DNA of 32,855 nt from Novosphingobium sp. (GTDB lineage: Bacteria; Pseudomonadota; Alphaproteobacteria; Sphingomonadales; Sphingomonadaceae). The stretch covers positions 1-32,855 of the forward strand of contig DAICYJ010000020.1 in the NCBI GenBank assembly GCA_027311705.1, in the 5' to 3' direction. The position numbers were made by a program, and so were the translations under genes. The notes beneath the pieces are model-generated. The model was given only the letters and a program-made list of their open reading frames with translations, did not search any database and was not told the origin of the DNA. How positions within the stretch are numbered: the first letter of the stretch is position 1; every line of letters begins with the position of its first letter. Of the stretch, positions 17,434 to 24,952 are shown one piece after another.

Positions 17434-17610
17434 AACGGTGCCCCGTCAAACGGGCTAAGAGGGAAGCCGGTTCAAATCCGGCGCTGCCCCCGCAACTGTA
17501 ACCGGATAGTGCGTTGCCAGACTATGCCACTGGGGCCGGTTCATCCGGCGCTGGGAAGGCGGGCAACGCGCGATGACCCGGGAGCCAGGAAACCTGCCAC
17601 TGGTTGTCGT
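17434..17610 (+). ncRNA. cobalamin riboswitch upstream of btuB
   Basis: The leader holds the hallmarks of an adenosylcobalamin-type riboswitch. These are ACGGTGCCCC with AAGAGGGAA at the start, the GCTGCCCCCGCAACTGTAA block, GCCACTG with GGGAAGGCGGGC in the middle, and the B12 box GAGCCAGGAAACCTGCCA at 17582-17599. It would bind cobalamin and lower expression of the downstream transporter genes. The GTG of btuB lies about 115 nt further on, which leaves room for an anti-ribosome-binding-site or attenuator helix. The GC-rich run at 17611-17640 may be part of it. Confidence 0.95.
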
Positions 17611-17723
17611 TCCGCGGCCGGGCGGGGTGTACCGGGCGCATGCGACGAGGCGCGCCAATTCCATGGCCCAGCGCTCCTCTCGCCATGAACGGCATGAACC
17701 GTTCGTGGCCGGAGTTATGTCTT

Positions 17724-19604
17724 GTGAACAAGTATCTGCTTTCCGTTTCTGCCGTCGTTTTCGCGTGTCCTGCGCTCGCACAGGGCGCTGACGATATTGT
17801 CATTGCTGATCAAATCCGCCCCGATGCCATCACCGTCATCGCCACCGGCAGCGAAACCACGCTCAGCCGTCTTGGCCAGCCAGTCACTGTCATCACCGCT
17901 GATGAAATCAAGTCGATTCAGGGCCCCGACATCACCCGCGTGCTTGAACGCGTCCCCGGCCTCACCATCACGCGCAATGGCGGCCCCGGCAGCGTCACCG
18001 GCGTGCGCCTGCGCGGCTCTGATTCCGAACAGGTCCTCGTCCTCGTCGATGGCGTCCGGCTTGAAGACGTTGCAGCCCCCTCGGGCGGCTTCGATTTCGG
18101 GACGCTCACCCCCGGCGGGCTTGAGCGGATCGATGTGTTGCGCGGATCGAACTCGGTCGTCTGGGGCAGCGCGGCCATCGGCGGCATCATCGCCGTCCAA
18201 TCGCGCGATCTGAATGGCGTGGAGGCCAGCGCCGAATATGGCGCGAACGAGAGCTACACCGCCGATGCCGCCGCGGGCGTTTCGTCAAATCGCGCCGCGC
18301 TCACGCTCAACGGCGGCTACACCCGCACCGATGGCGTTTCTGCTGCCGCCGTGGGCACCGAAGCCGATGGCTTCCGGCAATGGCGCATCGGCGGGCGCGG
18401 CCGCCTGAACCTGACCGACGAACTCGCGATTGTCGCCACCTCCCGCTATGCCAACAGCCGCACTGACATCGACGGGTTTGGTGTTAACGGCTTTGGCGAT
18501 ACCACCGATGTGCAGGAAACCCGCCAGGCCTCGGGCCGCGTCGGCCTGCGCTATGTCTCCAGCGCGCTGACCATCAACACCGGCTTTGCGCTGGCCGATA
18601 CCCGCCGCGATTACTTCGCCGATGATGCCGCCGCCACGCCCGATTATGGCTACAAGGCCCGCTCCGAACGCGCCGATCTGACCGGGCGGTTGAACTTGCC
18701 CGCCGATTTCACGCTCGATTTCGGCGCAGACAGCGAGTGGACGCGCTTTTCCAGCACGTTTGATCCTGAAGCCCGCGCTAACCTCACCTCTGGCCACGCG
18801 CTGCTGGGCTGGAGCAATGGCCGCGCCAACCTTGCTGCCGGTGTCCGCGTGGACGATCATAGCCGGTTCGGCACAGCATGGACCTTCGGCGCCAACGGCA
18901 GCTTCGCACTGACCGACGATCTGCGCCTGCGCGCCAGCTATGGCGAAGGCTTCCGCGCACCGACGCTGTTCAATCTGCTGTCGATCTATGGCAACACCGC
19001 GCTCAATCCCGAACGCAGCAAAAGCTATGACGCAGGGCTGGAATGGGGCGCAGCTTACAGCAATCTCCACGCCGCGGTTACCGTGTTCCGCCGCGACAGC
19101 CGCAATCTGATCGCCTTCGTCTCCTGCGCCAGCCTGAACCGCTGCGCCGACCGGCCCTTCGGCCTTTATGACAACGTCGGCCTCGCCCGCGCCCAAGGTA
19201 TCGAAGCCGAACTCGGGGCCCGCCCCATCGATACGCTGCACCTGCAAGCCGCCTATACCTACCTCGAAACCGAAAACCGCACCGCCGGCAACGCCAACTT
19301 CGGCAAAGACCTGGCGCGTAGGCCGTCACACGCGTTGACGCTGTCGAGCGACTGGACCACACCGCTTGCAGGCCTTATTCTGGGGGCGGACCTGCGGCTT
19401 GTGGGAGACAGCTTTGACAATGCGTCAAACAGCACTCGCCTCGATGGCTACGCGTTGACCACCGTGCGCGCGAGCTTCCCCGTGACCGACCGCGTGGAAC
19501 TCTATGGACGCGTGGAAAACCTGTGCGATCAGGCCTACCAGACCGTCGCAACCTATGGCACCTGGGGCCGCTCCGCCACCATCGGCCTGCGCGCCCGCTA
19601 CTGA
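17724..19604 (+). CDS. btuB: TonB-dependent vitamin B12 receptor BtuB
   Basis: This is the outer-membrane receptor that imports cobalamin using TonB energy. The 626-residue product begins at a GTG with GGAG 9 nt upstream, and this start gives a clean signal peptide (MNKYLLSVSAVVFACPALAQ, cut after residue 20). A TonB-box-like ITVIA follows near 36-40. The plug domain runs to about 160 (LERVPGLTI, GVRLRGSDSEQVLVLVDGVR, GLERIDVLRG). The 22-strand barrel ends with a terminal aromatic residue (GLRARY). The length is close to E. coli BtuB. The upstream cobalamin riboswitch and downstream btuF, btuC and btuD fix the substrate well. Confidence 0.95.
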   Translation: MNKYLLSVSAVVFACPALAQGADDIVIADQIRPDAITVIATGSETTLSRLGQPVTVITADEIKSIQGPDITRVLERVPGLTITRNGGPGSVTGVRLRGSDSEQVLVLVDGVRLEDVAAPSGGFDFGTLTPGGLERIDVLRGSNSVVWGSAAIGGIIAVQSRDLNGVEASAEYGANESYTADAAAGVSSNRAALTLNGGYTRTDGVSAAAVGTEADGFRQWRIGGRGRLNLTDELAIVATSRYANSRTDIDGFGVNGFGDTTDVQETRQASGRVGLRYVSSALTINTGFALADTRRDYFADDAAATPDYGYKARSERADLTGRLNLPADFTLDFGADSEWTRFSSTFDPEARANLTSGHALLGWSNGRANLAAGVRVDDHSRFGTAWTFGANGSFALTDDLRLRASYGEGFRAPTLFNLLSIYGNTALNPERSKSYDAGLEWGAAYSNLHAAVTVFRRDSRNLIAFVSCASLNRCADRPFGLYDNVGLARAQGIEAELGARPIDTLHLQAAYTYLETENRTAGNANFGKDLARRPSHALTLSSDWTTPLAGLILGADLRLVGDSFDNASNSTRLDGYALTTVRASFPVTDRVELYGRVENLCDQAYQTVATYGTWGRSATIGLRARY

Positions 19605-19634
19605 TGCGCACCCGGACGCCCCAACCCCAAACCC

Positions 19635-19806
19635 TGCTCCCCCGCGAAAGCGGGGGCCTCAGGCGTTTTACGGAACACTGGGGTAGTCGGCCCGAGGTCC
19701 CCGCCTGCCCTTTGGGCAGTTTATCCCGAGCGTGTCGAGGGGCGGGGACGCACCAAGCTAAAACTCAAAGTAGCTCGCGTCCCCGCGAAGGCGGGGACCT
19801 CAGGCA
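19635..19806. repeat. composite family A element with a B-like insert, plus a half copy
   Basis: The left half is standard (CCCCCGCGAAAGCGGGGG, CCTCAGGCGTTTTACGG). In the right half the hairpin loop is replaced by about 35 bp containing GGGCAGTTTATCCCGAGCG, before the stem closes with GGCGGGGACGC at 19752. A further half copy (GTCCCCGCGAAGGCGGGGAC, CTCAGG) lies at 19779-19806. The same composite in mirror orientation occurs at 31808-31924. Confidence 0.85.
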
Positions 19807-19821
19807 ACCAAACACAACACT

Positions 19822-19894
19822 TCCCCCCCTCCTCTTGCACGGAGGGGGCAGGCCCTCTCTTCTCCCCCTCCTCTTCAGAGGAGGGGGCAGGGGG
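19822..19894. repeat. family E palindromes directly before btuF
   Basis: Two units lie in tandem. The second has perfect 10-bp arms CCCCCTCCTC (19864-19873) and GAGGAGGGGG (19878-19887), then GCAGGGGGGTGG. The purine arm doubles as the apparent ribosome binding site of btuF. Confidence 0.75.
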
Positions 19895-20848
19895 GTGGTG
19901 CTCTTCGCTTTCGCCGCGCTCGCAGCAAGTTTAACCTCCGGCTGCATCCCCCAATCCCGCGCGGCGCCAGAACCCCTGGAAGAGAACCACCCCCCGAAGC
20001 AGCATCACCCTACACTCGTCAGCCTGAACCCCTGCACCGACGCAATCCTCGCCGAAGTGGCAGACCCGGCGCAGATCCTGGCCATTTCGCACTACAGCCA
20101 CGATCCGCGCTCTACCTCGATGGACGCGGCCGAAGCCCGCCGTTTCCCCGCCACGCGCGGCACGGTGGAAGAAGTGCTGGCGCTCAAACCCGATATCGTG
20201 CTCGGCAGCACCTTCACCGATCCGGCCACCGCAAGCGCCTACAGCCGCCTCGGCCTGCGGCTCGAACGCATCGGCATGGCCATGACGGTCGAGGAAAACC
20301 ACGCCCAGATCCGCCAGATCGCAGGCCTGATTGGCCAGCCCGCACGCGGCGAAGCCCTGATCGCGCGCATCAACGCTGCCCTTGCCGCAGCAGCGCCACC
20401 TGCTGGCGCGGCACCGATCCCCACGGTCGTCTGGCAATCGGGCGGCATGGTCCCCGGCGATGGCACGCTGATCGCCGATGTGCTGCGCCGCACCGGCTTT
20501 GCCAACTTCGCCGCCGCGCGCGGGCTGGGGCAGGCTGACTTGCTCCCGCTCGAACGCATGCTGGCCGATCCGCCCGCGCTGATCCTCGTCGCGGGCCGCT
20601 CTGCCGAAACGGGGCAAGGGTCAAACATCGGCGGCGATGACCGCGTGCTAAGCCACCCCGCGCTCAGCGCCCTCAAAACCACCCGCCGCGCTGCGCTGAA
20701 CCCCAAACTCCTCTACTGCGGCGGCCCCACCCTGATCGCCGCCGCCCAAAGGCTCGCCGAAGTCCGCAGTTCCTCCCCGCCCGCTCGTCCTGAGCTTGTC
20801 GAAGGAGGAGGGGGACCATCGCAGATGGTGGAGGGGCACCCTCGGTGA
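19895..20848 (+). CDS. btuF: B12 ABC transporter substrate-binding lipoprotein
   Basis: The product (about 317 residues) is a class III periplasmic binding protein of the BtuF/FepB type, expected to pass cobalamin from BtuB to BtuCD. Motifs include LVSLNPCTDAILAEVADPAQILAIS near the start, VEEVLALKPDIVLGS, and a long backbone helix. The GTG at 19895 gives a lipoprotein-like leader (LAASLTSGC, C17), but it lacks the usual basic residues. A TTG at 19835 would give a longer, arginine-containing leader encoded by repeat DNA. The C-terminal 20 or so residues (PELVEGGGGPSQMVEGHPR) are encoded by a family B repeat. The stop overlaps the btuC GTG by 4 nt. The gene identity is firm; both ends look rebuilt by repeats. 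Confidence 0.88.
   Translation: MVLFAFAALAASLTSGCIPQSRAAPEPLEENHPPKQHHPTLVSLNPCTDAILAEVADPAQILAISHYSHDPRSTSMDAAEARRFPATRGTVEEVLALKPDIVLGSTFTDPATASAYSRLGLRLERIGMAMTVEENHAQIRQIAGLIGQPARGEALIARINAALAAAAPPAGAAPIPTVVWQSGGMVPGDGTLIADVLRRTGFANFAAARGLGQADLLPLERMLADPPALILVAGRSAETGQGSNIGGDDRVLSHPALSALKTTRRAALNPKLLYCGGPTLIAAAQRLAEVRSSSPPARPELVEGGGGPSQMVEGHPR
20781..20840. repeat. family B repeat inside the 3' end of btuF
   Basis: About 60 bp starting CCGCTCGTCCTGAGCTTGTC and ending GATGGTGGAGGGGCACC are almost identical to 22815-22876 past btuD. A shorter copy lies at 31944-31970. This copy is in the btuF frame and carries the GAGGGG ribosome binding site of btuC. Confidence 0.9.
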
Positions 20849-21828
20849 CAGGCCACCCCAAAACCCCGCTCCCCCTCACCAAAACCCTCCTCGCCCTCCT
20901 GCTGGTCACCATCCCCCTCTCGCTCCTCGCCGGGCAAGTCTGGATCAGCCCGTTCAGCCCCCCGGTCCCCAATGCCACCGCCATCCTGATGGAATTGCGC
21001 CTCCCCCGCGCGGTCCTCGCGCTGATCCTTGGCGCAGGGCTTGGCGCAGCGGGCGCCGCCATGCAGGGCTACTTGCGCAATCCGCTGGCCGACCCCGGCC
21101 TGTTCGGCATAGCGCCCGCCGCCGCGCTCGGGGCCGTGCTGTCGTTCTACACCGGCTATGAAACGCAAGTGCTCACCCTGCCGCTCTTCGCCCTCATCGG
21201 CGGCGGCGGTGCGATGGGCCTGCTCGCGCTGATTGCGGGCCGGGCAGGGGGCATTGCGCTGTTCACGCTGGCTGGCATGATGATCGCAAGCCTTGCTGGC
21301 GCGCTCACCAGCCTTGCCATCAGCCTCTCGCCCAATCCTTTCGCCCTGTCAGAGATCGTCACCTGGCTGATGGGCGCGCTGGCCGATCGCGGCTGGCACG
21401 AAGTGCGCCTCGCCGCCCCGCTCACGCTGGCAGGCCTGGCGCTGCTGTGGCGCGCCGCGCCTGCGCTCGATGCGCTGGCTCTGGGCGAATCCGCTGCCCG
21501 CTCGCTCGGCGTGGATCCCACACGCCTGCTCTGGCTGATGATCTGCGCCATCGGCCTGATCGTCGGCTCGGGTGTGGCGGTGGCAGGCATGATCGGCTTC
21601 GTCGGCCTGATGGTGCCGCACATGATCCGCCCGTTCACCGACCAGCGTCCGTCCTCCACGCTGATCCCCAGCGCGCTGGCCGGAGCGCTGCTGCTGCTGA
21701 TCGCCGATTGCCTGTGCCGCGTGATGCCGCTCCAAGGCGGCGAACTGCGCCTCGGCATCGCGCTCAGCCTCGCCGGAGCCCCCTTCTTCCTGCGCCTGCT
21801 GCTCAAGATGCGGCGGGACTTGGCGTGA
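20845..21828 (+). CDS. btuC: B12 ABC transporter permease (FecCD family)
   Basis: The 327-residue inner-membrane permease of the FecCD/BtuC family would form the dimeric channel for cobalamin import. It shows about nine to ten hydrophobic segments and the conserved LRLPRAVLALILGAGLGAAGAAMQGYLRNPLADPGLFG block. The loop SGVAVAGMIGFVGLMVPHMIRP, near the ATPase-coupling helix, is also conserved. The start is a GTG overlapping the btuF stop (GTGA), with GAGGGG about 9 nt before it inside the repeat. It is translationally coupled to btuF and followed by btuD after two family-A elements. Confidence 0.95.
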   Translation: MTGHPKTPLPLTKTLLALLLVTIPLSLLAGQVWISPFSPPVPNATAILMELRLPRAVLALILGAGLGAAGAAMQGYLRNPLADPGLFGIAPAAALGAVLSFYTGYETQVLTLPLFALIGGGGAMGLLALIAGRAGGIALFTLAGMMIASLAGALTSLAISLSPNPFALSEIVTWLMGALADRGWHEVRLAAPLTLAGLALLWRAAPALDALALGESAARSLGVDPTRLLWLMICAIGLIVGSGVAVAGMIGFVGLMVPHMIRPFTDQRPSSTLIPSALAGALLLLIADCLCRVMPLQGGELRLGIALSLAGAPFFLRLLLKMRRDLA

Positions 21829-21860
21829 TGCAAATGTCACCATCACCCCTCAACAAACAC

Positions 21861-21944
21861 CCGCTCCCCCGCGCAGGCGGGGGCCTCAGGAGTTTTAAGC
21901 AGCCTCTCCGTAAAACGCCCGAGGTCCCCGCCTTCGCGGGGAAG
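21861..21944. repeat. family A palindrome, first of a tandem pair between btuC and btuD
   Basis: CCCCCGCGCAGGCGGGGG, CCTCAGGAGTTTTA, a short middle, TAAAACGCCCGAGG, TCCCCGCCTTCGCGGGGA. It ends with the variant GAAGCAA instead of ACGCA. Confidence 0.92.
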
Positions 21945-21962
21945 CAAGCAATTCAAATAACA

Positions 21963-22047
21963 CCGCTCCCCCGCGCAGGCGGGGGCCTCAGGAGTTTGAC
22001 GGAACGCTTGCGTAAACGGCCCGAGGTCCCCGCCTTCGCGGGGAAGC
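21963..22047. repeat. family A palindrome, second of the btuC-btuD pair
   Basis: It has the same layout as the preceding copy, with CCTCAGGAGTTTGACGG and GTAAACGGCCCGAGG as inner arms. The two copies share the GAAGCAA tail and CAGGAGTTT, so they are closer to each other than to most others and probably arose by local duplication. Confidence 0.92.
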
Positions 22048-22071
22048 AACACAAGTGTAGGGTGGCGACTG

Positions 22072-22803
22072 ATGCTTGAAGCCCTGCGCATCACCGTGCC
22101 CCACCGCCTGCACGAGGTCACCGCGCAACTGCGCGCAGGCCGCGTCACGGCCATCGTCGGCCCCAATGGCGCGGGCAAGTCCACGCTGCTGGCCACACTG
22201 GCAGGCCTGATCGCGCCAGCCAGCGGCACGGTAACGCTGCGCAGCCACCCTGTGGCGCAGCTCAACGCCGATGATCGCGCGCGCCGCATTGGTTATCTGC
22301 CGCAATCGGGCGAAGTCGCGTGGAACCTCTCGGTCCGCACGCTCGCAGGCCTTGGCCGCTTGCCGCACCGCACCAGCACCGCCGAAAACGCGGCGGTCGT
22401 GGCAGACGTCCTGTCCGCGCTTGATCTCACCGCGTTTGCCGACCGCCCGCTCAACACCCTTTCAGGCGGAGAGCGCGCCCGCGCGATGCTCGCTCGCGTG
22501 CTGGCCACGAAGCCCGAATGGATCCTCGCCGACGAACCGCTCGCCGCGCTCGATCTGTCGCACCAGCGCAATCTTGCCACGCGCTTTCGCGACCTTGCAG
22601 GGCAGGGCAAGGGCGTCGTCCTCGTCGTCCATGATCTGGCCCTAGCGATGAACCACGCCGATCATGTGATCGTGCTCGATCAAGGCCGCGTCGCTGCCCA
22701 AGGCGCTCCCGAAACCGCCCTGTCAGAAGCGGTCATTGCAAAGGTCTGGAACCTCGAAAGCCACTGGCTAGGCACCCCCGGCCATATGGCGCTAGCCCTC
22801 TAA
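22072..22803 (+). CDS. btuD: B12 ABC transporter ATPase
   Basis: The 243-residue ABC ATPase completes the BtuBFCD system. Walker A is GPNGAGKST (30-38), the Q-loop is LPQ (Q78), the signature is LSGGE (130-134), Walker B is ILADEP (151-156), and the switch histidine is H187 (VVHDL). All residues needed for hydrolysis are present. It is separated from btuC by 243 bp of palindromes and may be expressed at a different level. The ribosome binding site (GGGTGG) is modest. Confidence 0.95.
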   Translation: MLEALRITVPHRLHEVTAQLRAGRVTAIVGPNGAGKSTLLATLAGLIAPASGTVTLRSHPVAQLNADDRARRIGYLPQSGEVAWNLSVRTLAGLGRLPHRTSTAENAAVVADVLSALDLTAFADRPLNTLSGGERARAMLARVLATKPEWILADEPLAALDLSHQRNLATRFRDLAGQGKGVVLVVHDLALAMNHADHVIVLDQGRVAAQGAPETALSEAVIAKVWNLESHWLGTPGHMALAL

Positions 22804-22814
22804 TTCCCCCCCGA

Positions 22815-22876
22815 CCGCTCGTCCTGAGCTTGTCGAAGGAGGAGGGGGACCATCCGCAGGATGGTGGAGGGGCACC
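22815..22876. repeat. family B repeat after btuD
   Basis: This 62-bp copy is nearly identical to the one in the btuF 3' end. It includes CCATCCGCAGGATGG, a perfect 6-bp-arm hairpin, which is slightly shortened in the btuF copy. Confidence 0.9.
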
Positions 22877-22912
22877 GGCAACACCTACAAAACTCCGAAG
22901 GCCCCAAAAAAC

Positions 22913-22997
22913 CCCGCTCCCCCGCGAAGGCGGGGGCCTCAGGCGTGTTACCGAAGGTCAGCGTAAACGGCCTGAGGTCCCCGCTTTCGCGGGGACG
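22913..22997. repeat. family A palindrome after btuD
   Basis: A full copy: CCCCCGCGAAGGCGGGGG, CCTCAGGCGTGTTACC, a short middle, GTAAACGGCCTGAGG, TCCCCGCTTTCGCGGGGA. Confidence 0.92.
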
Positions 22998-23059
22998 CCG
23001 CTAGCGCATCAAAACGCCAGCAACATCAAACGCCACCAGCGTAAAGCCGACGCCGGAAC

Positions 23060-23260
23060 TCAGGCCGCCACCACCGGCACATCATGCTCGTTATCGTGCC
23101 GATGCTCGGTCATCGCTGCGGCAAAGTCTGCTGCAAAGTATCGCGCAAAGCGCTCGCGCACGTTGGCGGAAACCAATGGCCGTGCGGCGTTCACACCACT
23201 GCTGCGGCAGAAAAGACTCTGCGGGCTGTCTTCAGCATGTTCGGGCAAATCGGCAACCAT
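23060..23260 (-). CDS. small protein of unknown function
   Basis: The 66-residue product begins MVADLPEHAEDSPQ and contains FCRSSGVNAARPLVSANVRERFARYFAADFAAAM, which reads as a compact conserved core. The histidine-containing tail TEHRHDNEHD could bind metal. The frame is open further upstream, but the N-terminal extension looks random, so the ATG at 23260 is chosen. An AAGGAG motif is present but 16 nt away, which is too far for a standard site. It lies divergently from the Slam-like gene. I cannot name a family. Confidence 0.55.
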   Translation of the reverse strand: MVADLPEHAEDSPQSLFCRSSGVNAARPLVSANVRERFARYFAADFAAAMTEHRHDNEHDVPVVAA

Positions 23261-23591
23261 CGAACCGGTATCCAAACTCCTTGAGCGTCCACGTGACCTA
23301 GCAAGGTTTTGACGCGGACGATTGTATGGTTCCGACAAACCCCGACCTTTGTCGAGCCAGAATTGTGCGCTGCGACACACCCTTGATGAAAAAAATCGCA
23401 CGCTTGGCAAAAACGTCCCAGTTTGGCCAAAGAGGGCCCGCTACCGGGCCGCCTTGGCGCAAGCTCACCACCATCCCCGCAAGCAATTGCAGTTCAGCAA
23501 TAAATTGCCCCAAAAGCCACCTATTGTGGTTCCGAAACTTCTTGCGTCTGCCCTGCCCATAGGTAGTTTCGCCCCGCGTGAGGCGAAGTGC
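23261..23591. other. intergenic region between a small gene and the Slam-like gene
   Basis: About 330 bp without a supported gene, less GC-rich than the flanks and without family A palindromes. It should hold divergent promoters. A small hairpin (GGCCCG/CGGGCC) lies near 23440-23453. I could not settle on a convincing -35/-10 pair. Confidence 0.4.
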
Positions 23592-24938
23592 ATGATCTTG
23601 GCGAGGGTAAGCCTTGCAGTTTTGGCAACAGCCGCGCCGGATTTGGCGGTCGGACAGGCCGAATCCGCTGCAGATCAGCCATCCTCTCCGGCCCCGGTAA
23701 AGCTCACATCGGCGCAGCTCTTTTCCCTTGCCGATGGCGCACGCGATGCCGGTGATTTCGCGCTTGCGGAAAAGCTCTATCGCGCTCTGGCCGAAAATCC
23801 CGAGGTTGAACTGCGCTCCGAAGCGCGCTTTCGCCTTGCGCTGATGCTGGCCGATCGCATGGGCCGCACCCGCGATGCGGCGGTCGAACTGCGGCGCATC
23901 CTTGATGAAAAGCCTGATGTCGCCCGCGTCCGGCTCGAACTGGCGCGGATGAATGCGATGTTGGGCCGCCTCGGCGCGGCAGAGCGGGAGATTCGCGCCG
24001 CACAGGCCATTGGCCAGCTTCCGCCCGATGTGGAACGCGCGATCCGCTTCTATGCCGCAGCCCTTGCTGCCGCCAAACCGGTGGGGGGCAGCATCGAAGT
24101 GGCGCTGGCACCCGATAGCAATATCAACCGCGCCACCCGCGCCGATACGCTGGGCACCGTGATCGGCGATTTCGCGCTCAGCGATGATGCGCGCGCGCAA
24201 TCGGGCCTCGGCCTTGCGCTGCGCGGCCAAAGCTATGCGCGCCTGCCGCTGGGTGCGAAAACGCGTCTGCTCGCGCGCCTTTCGGGCAGTGGCGATTTCT
24301 ACCGCACTGGCCAGTTTGACGATTATGCGCTGGCCGTGCAGGTCGGGCCGGAATTTACCTCGGGCACCGATCGCCTCACGCTGGCCGCCGGGCCATCGTG
24401 GCGCTGGTTCGGGCAGCAGCCCTTTACCGGCGGGTGGGGCGGTTCCGCCGTGTTCCAGCACCCTTTGGGCAAGCGCGGCCAGCTTCGCGCCGAAGGGGCG
24501 ATCTCGCGCGTCGACAATCGCCGCAACGATCTGCAGGACGCCACGATCTATGCGGCTACCGTGGGCGTAGACCGGGCCTTCAGCGCGCGCTTTGGCGGCG
24601 GTATCCAGTTGCGCGCCAGCCGCACCGATGCGCGCGATGCGGGCTGGGCGGATTGGACCGGCGGGGCCTCGGCTTACCTCTTCCGCGAAGTGGGCCGCAC
24701 TACATTCGTTCTGGACGCCAGCCATTCACGGCTAACAGCGGATGAACGCTTGGTCCTTTACCCGCAAAAGCGCGAAGACCGGCGCACCACGCTGGGCCTG
24801 TCGGGCACCTTTCGCGCGATCCAGTTCAAGGGGTTCGCCCCGTTCGTCCGCCTGCGGGCAGAGCGTAATCGCTCAACCGTGGGCATTTTTGATTTCAGCC
24901 GCACTGCCGCCGAATTCGGGCTGACTTCGGCATTCTGA
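23592..24938 (+). CDS. Slam-like surface lipoprotein assembly modifier (DUF560 barrel)
   Basis: The 449-residue product matches the layout of Slam, the outer-membrane translocator of type XI secretion that moves lipoproteins to the cell surface. A short hydrophobic leader comes first. A TPR-like helical domain follows at about 45-160 ([43 protein letters not shown]). The beta-barrel from about 165 begins with [10 protein letters not shown], a block typical of the DUF560 family, and ends in an aromatic residue (FGLTSAF). The frame is open 270 nt further upstream, but the ATG at 23592 has a GAGG site and gives the leader. It is followed after 14 nt by a large lipoprotein gene, the expected client. 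Slam proteins are best known from Neisseria. Confidence 0.85.
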   Translation: MILARVSLAVLATAAPDLAVGQAESAADQPSSPAPVKLTSAQLFSLADGARDAGDFALAEKLYRALAENPEVELRSEARFRLALMLADRMGRTRDAAVELRRILDEKPDVARVRLELARMNAMLGRLGAAEREIRAAQAIGQLPPDVERAIRFYAAALAAAKPVGGSIEVALAPDSNINRATRADTLGTVIGDFALSDDARAQSGLGLALRGQSYARLPLGAKTRLLARLSGSGDFYRTGQFDDYALAVQVGPEFTSGTDRLTLAAGPSWRWFGQQPFTGGWGGSAVFQHPLGKRGQLRAEGAISRVDNRRNDLQDATIYAATVGVDRAFSARFGGGIQLRASRTDARDAGWADWTGGASAYLFREVGRTTFVLDASHSRLTADERLVLYPQKREDRRTTLGLSGTFRAIQFKGFAPFVRLRAERNRSTVGIFDFSRTAAEFGLTSAF

Positions 24939-24952
24939 GGGGAACCATTGTC

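Noticed and set aside
22830..23312. 160-codon plus-strand frame after btuD
   Set aside because: It begins inside a family B repeat and runs through a family A palindrome ([21 protein letters not shown]), so it is mostly translated repeat.
23298..24725. 475-codon minus-strand frame opposite the Slam-like gene
   Set aside because: The plus strand encodes a coherent signal, TPR and barrel protein. The minus frame has antisense-like composition.
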